Assembly (NCBI GenBank): GCA_007693875.1
Contig: RECT01000207.1
Location: 1-6,647 of the forward strand
DNA: 6,647 nucleotides
Direction: 5' to 3'
DNA from: Spirulina sp. DLM2.Bin59
Lineage (GTDB): Bacteria > Cyanobacteriota > Cyanobacteriia > Cyanobacteriales > Spirulinaceae
Below, piece by piece: positions 1 to 6,115 of the stretch. The notes below the pieces were generated by a model. That model did no database searches. It saw only the letters and a program-made list of their open reading frames with translations, and was not told where the DNA came from. Position numbers and translations under genes: made by a program. Positions within the stretch are counted from its first letter, which is position 1, and each line of letters starts with the position of its first letter.

Positions 1-52
1 GCCAAAGTCGTAGAGGAGGCAATTTTGGCTCATACATTAATGGAGGTACAGG

Positions 53-643
53 ATGGTTATTGCTACGGCTGAAGCTAAAACTTACACCGCTGAGGAGTAT
101 CTCGCTTTAGAGGTGGAATCGGAGATTCGCAATGAGTATCGCAATGGAGAAATAATTCCGATGACGGGTGGAACCCCTAACCATAACAAACTGGCCAGTG
201 CGCTCACTGCATTGCTCTGGTTTGCCCTGCGCCAAAAACCCTACGATGTTTTTGTGACGGATCAGCGGCTGTGGATTCCGGAGCAGGATATTTACACCTA
301 TCCTGATGTGATGGTGACACCTCAACCTGGGGAATTAAAGCTGGGGCGAAAGGATACGGTGATCAATCCGATTTTATTAGCAGAGGTGTTGTCCCCTTCA
401 ACAGCCCAGTACGACCGCGCCGATAAGTTTGCCGCCTATCGCACGATTTCCACGGTTCAGGAATATTTGCTCATTGCCCAAGATAAACCCCAAGTGGAGC
501 AATTTATCAAACAGGGGGAGAATGAATGGTTATTTATGGATCATCAAGGTTTAGATGCAGTGTTTCGGGTGCGATCGCTCTCTGTAGATATTGCCCTAGG
601 GGATCTGTATGAGGCAATTGAGTTTGAAAAAAATAGTGATTAG
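53..643 (+). CDS. Uma2 family endonuclease-like protein (DUF820)
   Basis: This 196-aa protein matches the Uma2/DUF820 family, which has a PD-(D/E)XK nuclease fold and is present in many copies in cyanobacterial genomes. Visible motifs are EYRNGEI near residues 28-34, YPDV at 83-86 (candidate catalytic Asp85), LLAEVLSPST at 108-117 (candidate Glu111), DRADKFAAYR at 121-130 (candidate Lys125) and QEYLLI at 136-141. The length is normal for the family, and all expected acidic and lysine positions are intact. The start is well supported: GGAGG at 42-46 lies 6 bases before the ATG. The gene is lower in GC (about 48% on spot counts) than the genes to its right (about 60%), which fits the scattered, mobile distribution of this family, but transfer is only an inference. 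It stands alone here and converges on the next gene. The family is confident; the biological role of Uma2 proteins is not established. Confidence 0.9.
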   Translation: MVIATAEAKTYTAEEYLALEVESEIRNEYRNGEIIPMTGGTPNHNKLASALTALLWFALRQKPYDVFVTDQRLWIPEQDIYTYPDVMVTPQPGELKLGRKDTVINPILLAEVLSPSTAQYDRADKFAAYRTISTVQEYLLIAQDKPQVEQFIKQGENEWLFMDHQGLDAVFRVRSLSVDIALGDLYEAIEFEKNSD

Positions 644-660
644 CCAACCCTACACTTGGA

Positions 661-680
661 GGGCGAAAAATTTTTCGCCC
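661..680. repeat. 20-bp perfect palindrome in convergent gap, copy 1; possible bidirectional terminator
   Basis: GGGCGAAAAATTTTTCGCCC is its own reverse complement. It lies 17 bases after the Uma2 stop codon and 30 bases before the stop of the oppositely oriented membrane-protein gene. As RNA from either strand it can fold into a GC-based stem with U-rich sequence in the distal half, so termination of both genes is plausible. A further half-copy (ATTCGCCCC) follows at 685-693. The same element occurs at 6136-6157. Its form resembles the short palindromic interspersed repeats common between cyanobacterial genes. The palindrome is seen directly; the terminator role is inferred. Confidence 0.75.
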
Positions 681-710
681 CCACATTCGCCCCTCAATCA
701 ATGCTTGTGG

Positions 711-2363
711 TTAATCCTGCCGTTTAAAGTCGTCGATCCAGCCGCGCACCTGTTCGGCGGCAATGTCACGACTGCCTAGACCAAAGGCGATCGCCACCGC
801 AACCGCGATCGCGCCCCCCAATAGCCCAAAGGCCAGATTAACAATATCCGGAGCAATCCCCATCTGCCGTAGGGCCATCGCCGAAACGAAGATGATAATC
901 GCAATCCGGGCCGCATGACCGGCGATCTGGGCCTGGCGGTTGCCGGAACTGGTGATCAGGTTGAAGGCGAAATTAGCCAGATAGAGGCCAATTACAAACA
1001 CCACCACCCCGACGAGGACTTGCCCCGCAATCACCACAATGCCGCTCACCAAAGCCGTGAGGGCATCAATGGCGAGAATATCCACAGCAGCCAGCGTCGC
1101 CACCAACATCACGCCAATGAGCACAATTGTTCCCAATAGCTCCGAGGGCGTGCGGGTTGGGGCTTTAATCTCCGGCGTTTGCAAGACCGTAGCTTGGGGA
1201 TCATCGGGGTTTTCGGGGAAATTTTCCACCGTCGGCTCAGGAGCCGGACTTGCGGCAAACCCTAACCATTCCATCACATGGTTAAACCCGATACTGGTGA
1301 GCAAACTCGTCACCAAATCCGCCAAATAGCTCCCCGCCACATAGGCCAAAATCAACACCACCGCAGCGGTAAAAATTTGTGGCAGTACCGCCAAGATGTC
1401 TTCCAACATCGCAATGGCAGGGCCAGAAATCGCCTCAATTTTGAGGGCATTGAGGGCGGCGATCGCCACTGGCAACAAAATCAACAGATAGGCCGTTGTG
1501 CCTAAAATCCAAGACAGTTTATGGGCATTATCCTGCCCCGTTAGGCCAAACTTTGCCCCAAAGCGATCAGTCCCCGTCGCAGCTAACAAATTCGTCACCA
1601 CACGACGGATCACCTGAGCCACGAGCCAACCGGAAAAACCGATTAACACTGCCCCTAAAATATTCGGCAACATGGCCAACAGTTGATTTAACAACTGCTG
1701 CACCGGCACTAGGGTTCCCTCTAACCGCAACGTGCTGAGAATCGAGGGCAAAAAGAGCAGAAAAATAAACCAGTAGAGCGTATTACCGATGGTATCCGCC
1801 AGGGAAAAAGTACCCTCTTCCCCCGTCTGTTGCCCTAAACGCTCATCAATGCGCAGGGTTCGCAATGCTCGCCCCACAATCAACCGCACCAGGGTTGCCA
1901 ACAGCCAGGCAGCCCCCAACAGCACCGCCGCGCCCCCCACTTGGGGTAAGAAACTGGTGACTTCATTGAGTAAAGACTGCAACGGTTGAGATACCTGTTG
2001 TAGTTCGAGGGCTTCTAAGGCGGCGATGATGGCAAATAAAATCACCAACCAATAGACAAATTCCGCCACCCACTTTTCAATCGGTGGGGCTTTACCCTCC
2101 TGTTCACCGACAATCCAGGCGGCAATTTGATTGTCGATGTGGGTTTTATCCAACAGCGTTTTCGTAATCCGTCTGAGGATACCGGCAATAATCCAGCCCA
2201 CAAAGAGGATCAAGATCCCCCGCACCAGATTCAACACCGATGTTCCCAGATTTTCCCCAATGGTTTCGATTAAGCGATCAGCCCAAGCGGGGAAACTAAC
2301 CTCGCTGGCGATCGCCAATGGCGATATTCCTGGGGCAAGACTGGGTGAAATGATCAATGTCAT
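711..2363 (-). CDS. Polytopic membrane protein with repeated conserved TM-helix units (mechanosensitive-channel related)
   Basis: With the start at 2363 the protein has 550 aa. It contains about 11 hydrophobic segments (roughly residues 47-65, 101-120, 140-166, 194-215, 231-256, 284-305, 327-352, 407-431, 438-467, 483-500 and 505-529). Five units of similar form (starting near 47, 140, 232, 328 and 438) each have a hydrophobic helix leading into a basic or amphipathic stretch; examples are LPQVGGAAVLLGAAW and LPNILGAVLIGFSGW. This is the pattern of the 'conserved TM helix' family (PF05552), often annotated as mechanosensitive ion channel proteins. The last segment (GGAIAVAVAIAFGLGSRD, 516-533) resembles an MscS-type Gly/Ala pore helix, but the protein ends 17 residues later, without the MscS beta domain. 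A Pro/Glu-rich hydrophilic loop occupies 371-405. The start at 2363 is chosen over an in-frame ATG 35 codons upstream because GGAG (2372-2375, - strand) lies 8 bases before it. Channel function is inferred from the family. Confidence 0.82.
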   Translation of the reverse strand: MTLIISPSLAPGISPLAIASEVSFPAWADRLIETIGENLGTSVLNLVRGILILFVGWIIAGILRRITKTLLDKTHIDNQIAAWIVGEQEGKAPPIEKWVAEFVYWLVILFAIIAALEALELQQVSQPLQSLLNEVTSFLPQVGGAAVLLGAAWLLATLVRLIVGRALRTLRIDERLGQQTGEEGTFSLADTIGNTLYWFIFLLFLPSILSTLRLEGTLVPVQQLLNQLLAMLPNILGAVLIGFSGWLVAQVIRRVVTNLLAATGTDRFGAKFGLTGQDNAHKLSWILGTTAYLLILLPVAIAALNALKIEAISGPAIAMLEDILAVLPQIFTAAVVLILAYVAGSYLADLVTSLLTSIGFNHVMEWLGFAASPAPEPTVENFPENPDDPQATVLQTPEIKAPTRTPSELLGTIVLIGVMLVATLAAVDILAIDALTALVSGIVVIAGQVLVGVVVFVIGLYLANFAFNLITSSGNRQAQIAGHAARIAIIIFVSAMALRQMGIAPDIVNLAFGLLGGAIAVAVAIAFGLGSRDIAAEQVRGWIDDFKRQD

Positions 2364-2370
2364 TGCATAT

Positions 2371-2375
2371 TCTCC
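2371..2375 (-). promoter_or_regulatory. Shine-Dalgarno that decides the start of the TM-helix repeat gene
   Basis: Read on the - strand, GGAGA is followed by 8 bases and then ATG at 2363. The longer in-frame alternative starting at 2468 would add 35 hydrophilic residues (MGRSPPPNLDKTQ...) that look unlike a membrane-protein N-terminus. The shorter start is therefore preferred. Confidence 0.6.
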
Positions 2376-2380
2376 ATAGC

Positions 2381-2408
2381 TTGACTCCAAACCCATTAGA
2401 CCATTAAT
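2381..2408 (+). promoter_or_regulatory. Candidate sigma-70-type promoter for the RDD gene
   Basis: The divergent spacer (2364-2549) must hold the promoters of the - strand TM-helix gene and the + strand RDD gene. On the + strand, TTGACT (2381-2386, 5 of 6 to the -35 consensus) is followed after 16 bases by ATTAAT (2403-2408, 4 of 6 to the -10 consensus). This would give a leader of roughly 135 bases before the RDD start. No convincing promoter was seen for the - strand gene. The spacer also contains one HIP1 octamer at 2456-2463. Confidence 0.25.
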
Positions 2409-2549
2409 TCCCGACCCGAGGGTTGATTCTTGCGTTTTATCAAGATTTGGGGGAGGCGATCGCCCCACCCTTGCCCCAGGGGGCCAAGAATCTCCGCATC
2501 TTTAGGCCGGGGAATGTCAAAATAGGAAAGAATATCCCCTTGGGTTGCC

Positions 2550-3089
2550 ATGAACGCCCCCGATTACCGCCCTGTTCCTCGAAAATTTCCCCGCGTTCCC
2601 TTTGAACGGCGGCTCTATGCCTTTGCCATCGATTTTTGCACCGTTTGGCTTGGTAGTAGCTTTGTGGGGACAGGCGCAGTGCAGGGGTTTGTGTTTGTTT
2701 CCCTCTGGTTGGTGCTGCGGGTGGTGGTGGTGGATCGCAATGCCGGCCAAAGCTTGGGGATGTGGTGCATGGATATTAAAGTCATTGCCCTGCGGTTTCG
2801 CCGTGTTCCCGATGTCTACACCTTGGGGAAACGGGAGTTAACCCTCGGCATTGAGGCCGGGTTAGCGATGACTGGGTTAAACCTGTTTTTTTTCAACCCC
2901 TTCACCACCCTGCTGCTCATTTCCCCCGTCGTCATCGATTGCGCCCTAGCCTACACCGATGAGCAATTTAACCAAGCCGTCCACGATCGCCTCTTTGATA
3001 CGGTGATGATCCAAACCAAGCGGGGCTATTCCCTCGATGTGCGGATTGGTCGGTTACTTGCAGAACTACGGCAACGTATGCAAAGATAG
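2550..3089 (+). CDS. RDD family membrane protein
   Basis: This 179-aa protein fits the RDD family, small membrane proteins of mostly unknown function (some members are linked to transport) named after conserved Arg and Asp residues. The N-terminal signature RRLYAFAIDF (20-29) contains Arg21 and Asp28. The family's second block, normally G-x-x-G-x-x-x-x-x-x-x-V, appears as GQSLGMWCMDIKVI (66-79). The third, HDRLFDTVMI (145-154), carries Asp146 and Arg147. Hydrophobic segments lie near 30-61 and 103-134. The C-terminal 25 residues are basic and hydrophilic. No strong Shine-Dalgarno precedes the ATG; the nearest purine run (AGGAAAG) is about 20 bases away, so the exact start is less certain than the family. 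It is divergent from the TM-helix gene and 43 bases upstream of rpmG, and so could be the first gene of the following run. Confidence 0.85.
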   Translation: MNAPDYRPVPRKFPRVPFERRLYAFAIDFCTVWLGSSFVGTGAVQGFVFVSLWLVLRVVVVDRNAGQSLGMWCMDIKVIALRFRRVPDVYTLGKRELTLGIEAGLAMTGLNLFFFNPFTTLLLISPVVIDCALAYTDEQFNQAVHDRLFDTVMIQTKRGYSLDVRIGRLLAELRQRMQR

Positions 3090-3132
3090 TAAGCTGTGTC
3101 TTTATTCAGGATGGAGGGGCAACCTCACCACT

Positions 3133-3327
3133 ATGGCAAGCAAGAAAGGCGTTAGAATCATCATCACTCTGGAATGTACCGAGTGCCGCACGAACCCCGA
3201 TAAACGCTCTCCCGGCGTTTCCCGCTATACGACGATGAAAAACCGCCGGAACACCACCGGTCGCATGGAAATCAAAAAATTCTGCACCCACTGCAATAAG
3301 CATACGGTGCATAAAGAAACGAAATAG
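3133..3327 (+). CDS. rpmG: 50S ribosomal protein L33
   Basis: This 64-aa protein is bacterial and plastid ribosomal protein L33, a component of the large subunit near the E site. The start MASKKGVRIIITLEC is canonical; the frame is open for 32 more codons upstream, but that stretch has no L33 character and runs into the end of the RDD gene. Cys15, Cys18, Cys51 and Cys54 form two CxxC pairs, so this is the zinc-ribbon (C+) form. The central RYTTMKNRRNTTGRMEIKKFC block is typical of the family. GGAGG at 3113-3117 is 15 bases before the ATG, further than usual. It precedes rpsR by 75 bases, the same order (rpl33-rps18) as in plastid genomes. It could be transcribed from upstream of the RDD gene or from an undetected promoter in the 43-base gap. 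Confidence 0.97.
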   Translation: MASKKGVRIIITLECTECRTNPDKRSPGVSRYTTMKNRRNTTGRMEIKKFCTHCNKHTVHKETK

Positions 3328-3329
3328 CA

Positions 3330-3365
3330 TTTTTTTTTCCTGTTTTGCTGGGGCGATCGCGCCCT
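3330..3365 (+). other. rpmG-rpsR spacer: T9 run followed by HIP1-centred hairpin
   Basis: Directly after the rpmG stop there is a run of nine T (3330-3338), and then a HIP1 octamer (3353-3360) within a short inverted repeat: GGGCG at 3351-3355 pairs with CGCCC at 3360-3364 around a 4-base loop. The T run comes before the hairpin and no good stem precedes it. On the + strand this is therefore not a standard intrinsic terminator, and read-through into rpsR is expected. Confidence 0.45.
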
Positions 3366-3402
3366 GAAAACCTTTGCAATCCCTAACTGAACGATTTAAA
3401 CC

Positions 3403-3615
3403 ATGAGTTATTTCCGCAAACGTCTCTCCCCCATTAAGCCCGGTGATCCCATTGACTACAAAGACACCGAACTGCTGCGCAAATTCATCACCGAGCGCGG
3501 CAAAATCCTGCCCCGCCGGATCACGAACCTCACCGCTAAACAGCAACGGGATCTCACCACGGCGATTAAATACTCCCGCTATGTGGCATTGCTCCCCTAT
3601 GTCAACGCGGACTAA
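3403..3615 (+). CDS. rpsR: 30S ribosomal protein S18
   Basis: This 70-aa protein is ribosomal protein S18 of the small-subunit platform, which pairs with S6 and binds 16S rRNA. Diagnostic stretches are IDYKDTELLRKFITERGKILPRRITNLTAKQQRDL (17-51) and the C-terminal AIKYSRYVALLPYV (54-67). The length is normal for cyanobacterial S18 (about 71 aa). No Shine-Dalgarno is visible before the ATG, as is common in cyanobacteria, and the N-terminus MSYFRKRLSPIKP matches the family, so the start is secure. It follows rpmG by 75 bases and is followed by a strong stem-loop and then the RNase gene. The partner gene rpsF is not in this window. Confidence 0.97.
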   Translation: MSYFRKRLSPIKPGDPIDYKDTELLRKFITERGKILPRRITNLTAKQQRDLTTAIKYSRYVALLPYVNAD

Positions 3616-3632
3616 GGGGCCTGAACCCTCAA

Positions 3633-3675
3633 CCATCGGCCGCAAAATTGCTCCACATTGATTTTGCCCCGATGG
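3633..3675 (+). promoter_or_regulatory. Strong stem-loop between rpsR and the RNase gene
   Basis: The left arm CCATCG (3633-3638) pairs with CGATGG (3670-3675), and GCAAAAT (3642-3648) pairs with ATTTTGC (3661-3667). Between them lies a small asymmetric internal loop (GCC opposite CC), and the apical loop has 12 bases. No T run follows, so a classic Rho-independent terminator is not indicated. It starts 17 bases after the rpsR stop. Plausible roles are 3'-end protection of the ribosomal mRNA, a processing site, or attenuation of the downstream RNase gene. The pairing is seen directly; the role is inferred. Confidence 0.6.
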
Positions 3676-3713
3676 TGCACGGAACGATTTCCCCCGGAGG
3701 GTGTCCCGTAGCC

Positions 3714-3719
3714 TATGAT
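3714..3719 (+). promoter_or_regulatory. Candidate -10 element for the RNase gene
   Basis: TATGAT is one base from the TATAAT consensus and lies 35 bases before the RNase GTG. No good -35 hexamer is present at 16-18 bases upstream, which is dominated by TTTCCCCCGG. A start site near 3726 would give a leader of about 30 bases. This would let the RNase and its downstream partner be transcribed separately from the ribosomal genes. Confidence 0.35.
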
Positions 3720-3735
3720 AGTCTAGGAAAAGATC

Positions 3736-3783
3736 ATGGGGATAGGGCGAAGGGGTGGAGAAAGGTACATTAATCGAGTTTAG
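3736..3783 (+). CDS. Possible 15-codon upstream ORF overlapping the RNase start
   Basis: ATG at 3736 is preceded by AGGA (3725-3728) at 7 bases, a better initiation context than the RNase GTG at 3755, which has only purines immediately next to it. The frame encodes 15 residues (MGIGRRGGERYINRV) and ends at TAG 3781-3783, inside the RNase coding sequence in another frame. It could be a leader peptide that couples or limits RNase translation, or it could be chance. If transcription starts from the -10 at 3714, the SD would sit at the extreme 5' end. Confidence 0.25.
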   Translation: MGIGRRGGERYINRV

Positions 3784-5770
3784 GAACCAAGGCGATCGCA
3801 AATTAGCGGTCGTCGATCGCCCTGAGGGCAAAAAAAACTGGATTGTCATTGATGAGCGCGGGCAATCCCATTCCCTGAAGCCCCAACGGGTTGAATACGA
3901 GATTGGTGGGGGATACACCGCTACAGAAATCCCCGCCTTTATGGAGACGGTGCAAACCTATGTAGACCCCGATAGCCTGGAGGTGGCTTGGGAATTGCTC
4001 ATTGAAGCGGGGGAATCGGTGACACCGGCAACCCTGGCCCAACTGCTCTACGATGACCAAGAGCCAGCGATCTGCTATGCGGCCCATCTGCTCTTAGCGG
4101 ATGATCGGATTTATTTTAAAAAGAAAGGCGATGTCTATGAACCCCGCCCCGCCGGTCAAGTGGAAGAGTTAAAGCATCAACTGACGATGGCGACCCAGCG
4201 GGAAACGGAGCGGGTCAATTTCTTGGCACGGTTAACGGCGGCCCTGGGGGGAGAAGCGGTAAACTGGCCAGAAAGCGATCGCCCCCGGTTGGAAGCTTTA
4301 GAAAAATTTGTCCTCTATCCTGACCAAACCCACAAGGCTGCTCAGGAGTTGCTCAGTAGCCTCCAACTCCCCACCACCCCAGAAGGGGCCTTTGACCTTT
4401 TGGTGCGGATTGGCTGGTGGTCTCCCCATGAAAACCTGTTCCTCCGGCGCAGTGCTTCCCCAATCCAGTTTCCTCAGAAGGTACTCGATGTGGCTCATTC
4501 CTGTTTACACGCTCTCCCCCCCGATGCCGATGGCGATCGCCGCCTTGATTTAACCCATCTCAAGGTTTACACTATTGACGATGAAAGCACCGAGGAAATC
4601 GACGACGGCCTGAGTATTGAACCCCTACCGACGGGGGAAACCAAACTGTGGATTCACATTGCCGACCCCACCCGTTTCCTGGTGTTGGGGGGGGAATTGG
4701 ATTTAGAGGCCCGTCGCCGCAGTACGACGATGTATCTGCCCACGGGGATGATCCCCATGTTCCCCAAGGAATTGGCCACCGGGCCGATGAGCTTGATCCA
4801 AGGGGAGCATTGCTATGCCTTGAGCTTTGGGGTGGTTTTGGATGAGACGGGGGCGATCGCCGACTACAGCATCCACGCCAGTTGGATTAAACCCACCTAC
4901 CGCCTCACCTACATGGATGTGGATGAGATGCTGGAGTTGGAAATCCAAGCGGAGCCGGAGATTATCGCCCTCAACCAGGCGGCCCAACTGCGGCGGGTTT
5001 GGCGGAAATCCCAAGGCTCCATTGAAATTCGGATGCCGGAATCCTCGATTAAGGTGAAGAACGAGGAAGAAATTAGTATAGAGGTACTTTATGAGGCGCG
5101 ATCGCGCCAACTGGTGGCGGAAATGATGATCCTGGCCGGTGAAGTCTCCGGGCGGTTTGCCCAGGCCCATCAAATTCCCGTCCCCTTCCGGGGCCAACCC
5201 CAACCGGAACTGCCCTCGGAGGAAGAACTGATGCAATTGCCCGCTGGGCCGGTGCGGTTCTGCGCCATGCGTCGCTGTATGCCCCGCAGTGAAATGGGCG
5301 TAACCCCTGCCCCCCACGCCGGTTTAGGGTTGCCGGTGTACACCCAAGCCACCTCACCGATCCGCCGCTATACCGATCTCCTCACCCATTTTCAAATCAA
5401 GGCCTTTTTACGGGGCGACCCCCTGCCCCTCGCGGCGGATCAAGTCCAGGAAATTCTCTACACCGTCACCGCCTCCGCCCATGAAGCGATCCTTGTCGAG
5501 CGGCAAACCAACCGCTATTGGACGCTGGAATATTTACGCCGCCATGCGGATACGGTGTGGGAAGTGCAGATGCTGCGCTGGCTGCGGGAAGATGAGCAGT
5601 TGGGGTTAATTTTGCTGGAGGATTTGGGTTTGGAGTTGCCCCATCGCTTTAACCGCTCCATTGCCTTAGGCGATCGCTTCGGGGTACAGGTCAGTGCCGC
5701 TGACCCCCGCCATGATGTGATCCGCTTCCGGGAAATGGTGGCCTCTGAGGTGACGGCGGCGGCCAGTTAA
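3755..5770 (+). CDS. RNase II/RNase R family 3'-5' exoribonuclease
   Basis: This 671-aa protein belongs to the RNB family of processive, Mg-dependent 3'-5' exoribonucleases that degrade and trim RNA in the cytoplasm. The N-terminal region (about 1-60) looks like a divergent OB-fold. The RNB catalytic domain spans roughly 263-550, with the metal motif TIDDESTEEIDDG at 273-285 (Asp275, Glu281, Asp283, Asp284), HIADPTRF at 301-308, YLPTGMIPMFPKEL at 327-340 and TSPIRRYTDLLTH at 533-545. The last 70 residues resemble a degenerate S1/OB domain. The length suits the cyanobacterial type. The start is a GTG: an in-frame TAG lies 4 codons upstream, and the resulting MEKGTLIEFR fits the family. Glu281 stands where E. 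coli RNase II has Asp207. It is unclear whether it is closer to RNase II or RNase R, so no symbol is given. The 100-aa gene follows after 4 bases, indicating cotranscription. Confidence 0.93.
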   Translation: MEKGTLIEFRNQGDRKLAVVDRPEGKKNWIVIDERGQSHSLKPQRVEYEIGGGYTATEIPAFMETVQTYVDPDSLEVAWELLIEAGESVTPATLAQLLYDDQEPAICYAAHLLLADDRIYFKKKGDVYEPRPAGQVEELKHQLTMATQRETERVNFLARLTAALGGEAVNWPESDRPRLEALEKFVLYPDQTHKAAQELLSSLQLPTTPEGAFDLLVRIGWWSPHENLFLRRSASPIQFPQKVLDVAHSCLHALPPDADGDRRLDLTHLKVYTIDDESTEEIDDGLSIEPLPTGETKLWIHIADPTRFLVLGGELDLEARRRSTTMYLPTGMIPMFPKELATGPMSLIQGEHCYALSFGVVLDETGAIADYSIHASWIKPTYRLTYMDVDEMLELEIQAEPEIIALNQAAQLRRVWRKSQGSIEIRMPESSIKVKNEEEISIEVLYEARSRQLVAEMMILAGEVSGRFAQAHQIPVPFRGQPQPELPSEEELMQLPAGPVRFCAMRRCMPRSEMGVTPAPHAGLGLPVYTQATSPIRRYTDLLTHFQIKAFLRGDPLPLAADQVQEILYTVTASAHEAILVERQTNRYWTLEYLRRHADTVWEVQMLRWLREDEQLGLILLEDLGLELPHRFNRSIALGDRFGVQVSAADPRHDVIRFREMVASEVTAAAS

Positions 5771-5774
5771 GATC

Positions 5775-6077
5775 ATGGATCGAGATCGCTCCTCAACACT
5801 CCAAGCCCACCAAATTGTCTGCTTGGCAGATCCACAGGCCCGCCTCTATGCGGAGGTGATCCAGGTGATGCCCCAGCGGCAAACCTGTTGGGTGCGGCCA
5901 ACGTTATTGGTGGTGGCAGACCAGGTTTATAATCTGGATCATTGCCCGGATATTATTTGGCCCATTGCGGGGTTTCGCCCCGCCCTAGATACGGAGGTGA
6001 TTCCCCTCCTCGGCAATACCGCAGCCTCACCCCTAGGCTGTCAATACCTGCGCCAATTCCTGCACCGTTTAACCTAA
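5775..6077 (+). CDS. Conserved hypothetical protein linked to the RNase
   Basis: This 100-aa soluble protein has no domain I can name. It looks like a small protein family that I associate with cyanobacteria, but I recall no function. It has no signal peptide or membrane segment. Likely conserved features are IVCLADPQARLYAEVIQV (14-31), CWVRPTLLVV (38-47) with Trp39, a YNLDHCPDIIWP stretch (52-63) with Trp62, and FRPALDTEVIPLL (67-79). The mix of short beta-like stretches and aromatic residues suggests a compact domain. The ATG lies 4 bases after the RNase stop, with no separate SD, which implies translational coupling and possibly a related role in RNA metabolism; that is inference from position only. 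Its stop codon lies in the loop of a 9-bp hairpin that probably marks the end of the operon. Confidence 0.75.
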   Translation: MDRDRSSTLQAHQIVCLADPQARLYAEVIQVMPQRQTCWVRPTLLVVADQVYNLDHCPDIIWPIAGFRPALDTEVIPLLGNTAASPLGCQYLRQFLHRLT

Positions 6078-6091
6078 TCCTCCGGTGCAGG
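6059..6091 (+). terminator. Hairpin enclosing the stop codon of the 100-aa gene
   Basis: CCTGCACCG (6059-6067) pairs perfectly with CGGTGCAGG (6083-6091). The 15-base loop contains the TAA stop (6075-6077). No T run follows at once, so it is a weak intrinsic terminator on its own. A second small hairpin (CAGTA 6104-6108 with TACTG 6113-6117) and the palindrome at 6136-6157 lie just downstream; together they may end the transcript or protect its 3' end. Confidence 0.45.
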
Positions 6092-6115
6092 GGAATCGGG
6101 TTGCAGTAGGCTTAC

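Noticed and set aside
1..72. Open frame from the window edge (AKVVEEAILAHTLMEVQDGYCYG then TGA) that could be the end of an upstream gene overlapping the Uma2 start
   Set aside because: Only 23 codons; that length stays open by chance about one time in three, and no family is recognisable. It remains possible if upstream sequence shows a gene in this frame.
2364..2468. 35-codon N-terminal extension of the TM-helix protein
   Set aside because: A better Shine-Dalgarno lies before the ATG at 2363, and the extension is hydrophilic sequence in the divergent promoter region.
2470..2488. Imperfect hairpin CTTGCCCCAGGGGGCCAAG in the divergent spacer
   Set aside because: Stem has a mismatch and a 3-base loop with no T run and no neighbouring gene end; not distinguishable from chance in GC-rich DNA.
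3037..3132. 32-codon N-terminal extension of L33
   Set aside because: L33 begins canonically at MASKKGVR; the extension overlaps the end of the RDD gene and includes no L33-like sequence.
3339..3402. Possible regulatory leader or riboswitch before rpsR
   Set aside because: Only a HIP1-centred 5-bp hairpin is visible; too short for a riboswitch, and no known ribosomal-protein binding motif was recognised.
3106..3918. 270-codon - strand frame antisense to rpmG, rpsR and the RNase start
   Set aside because: It covers two certain ribosomal-protein genes and their spacers in antisense and has no recognisable domain. It is a by-product of codon bias in the real genes.
4703..5317. 204-codon - strand frame inside the RNase gene
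   Set aside because: Composition is rich in His, Gly, Pro and Arg, typical of the antisense of a GC-rich gene, and it lies wholly within a confident coding sequence.
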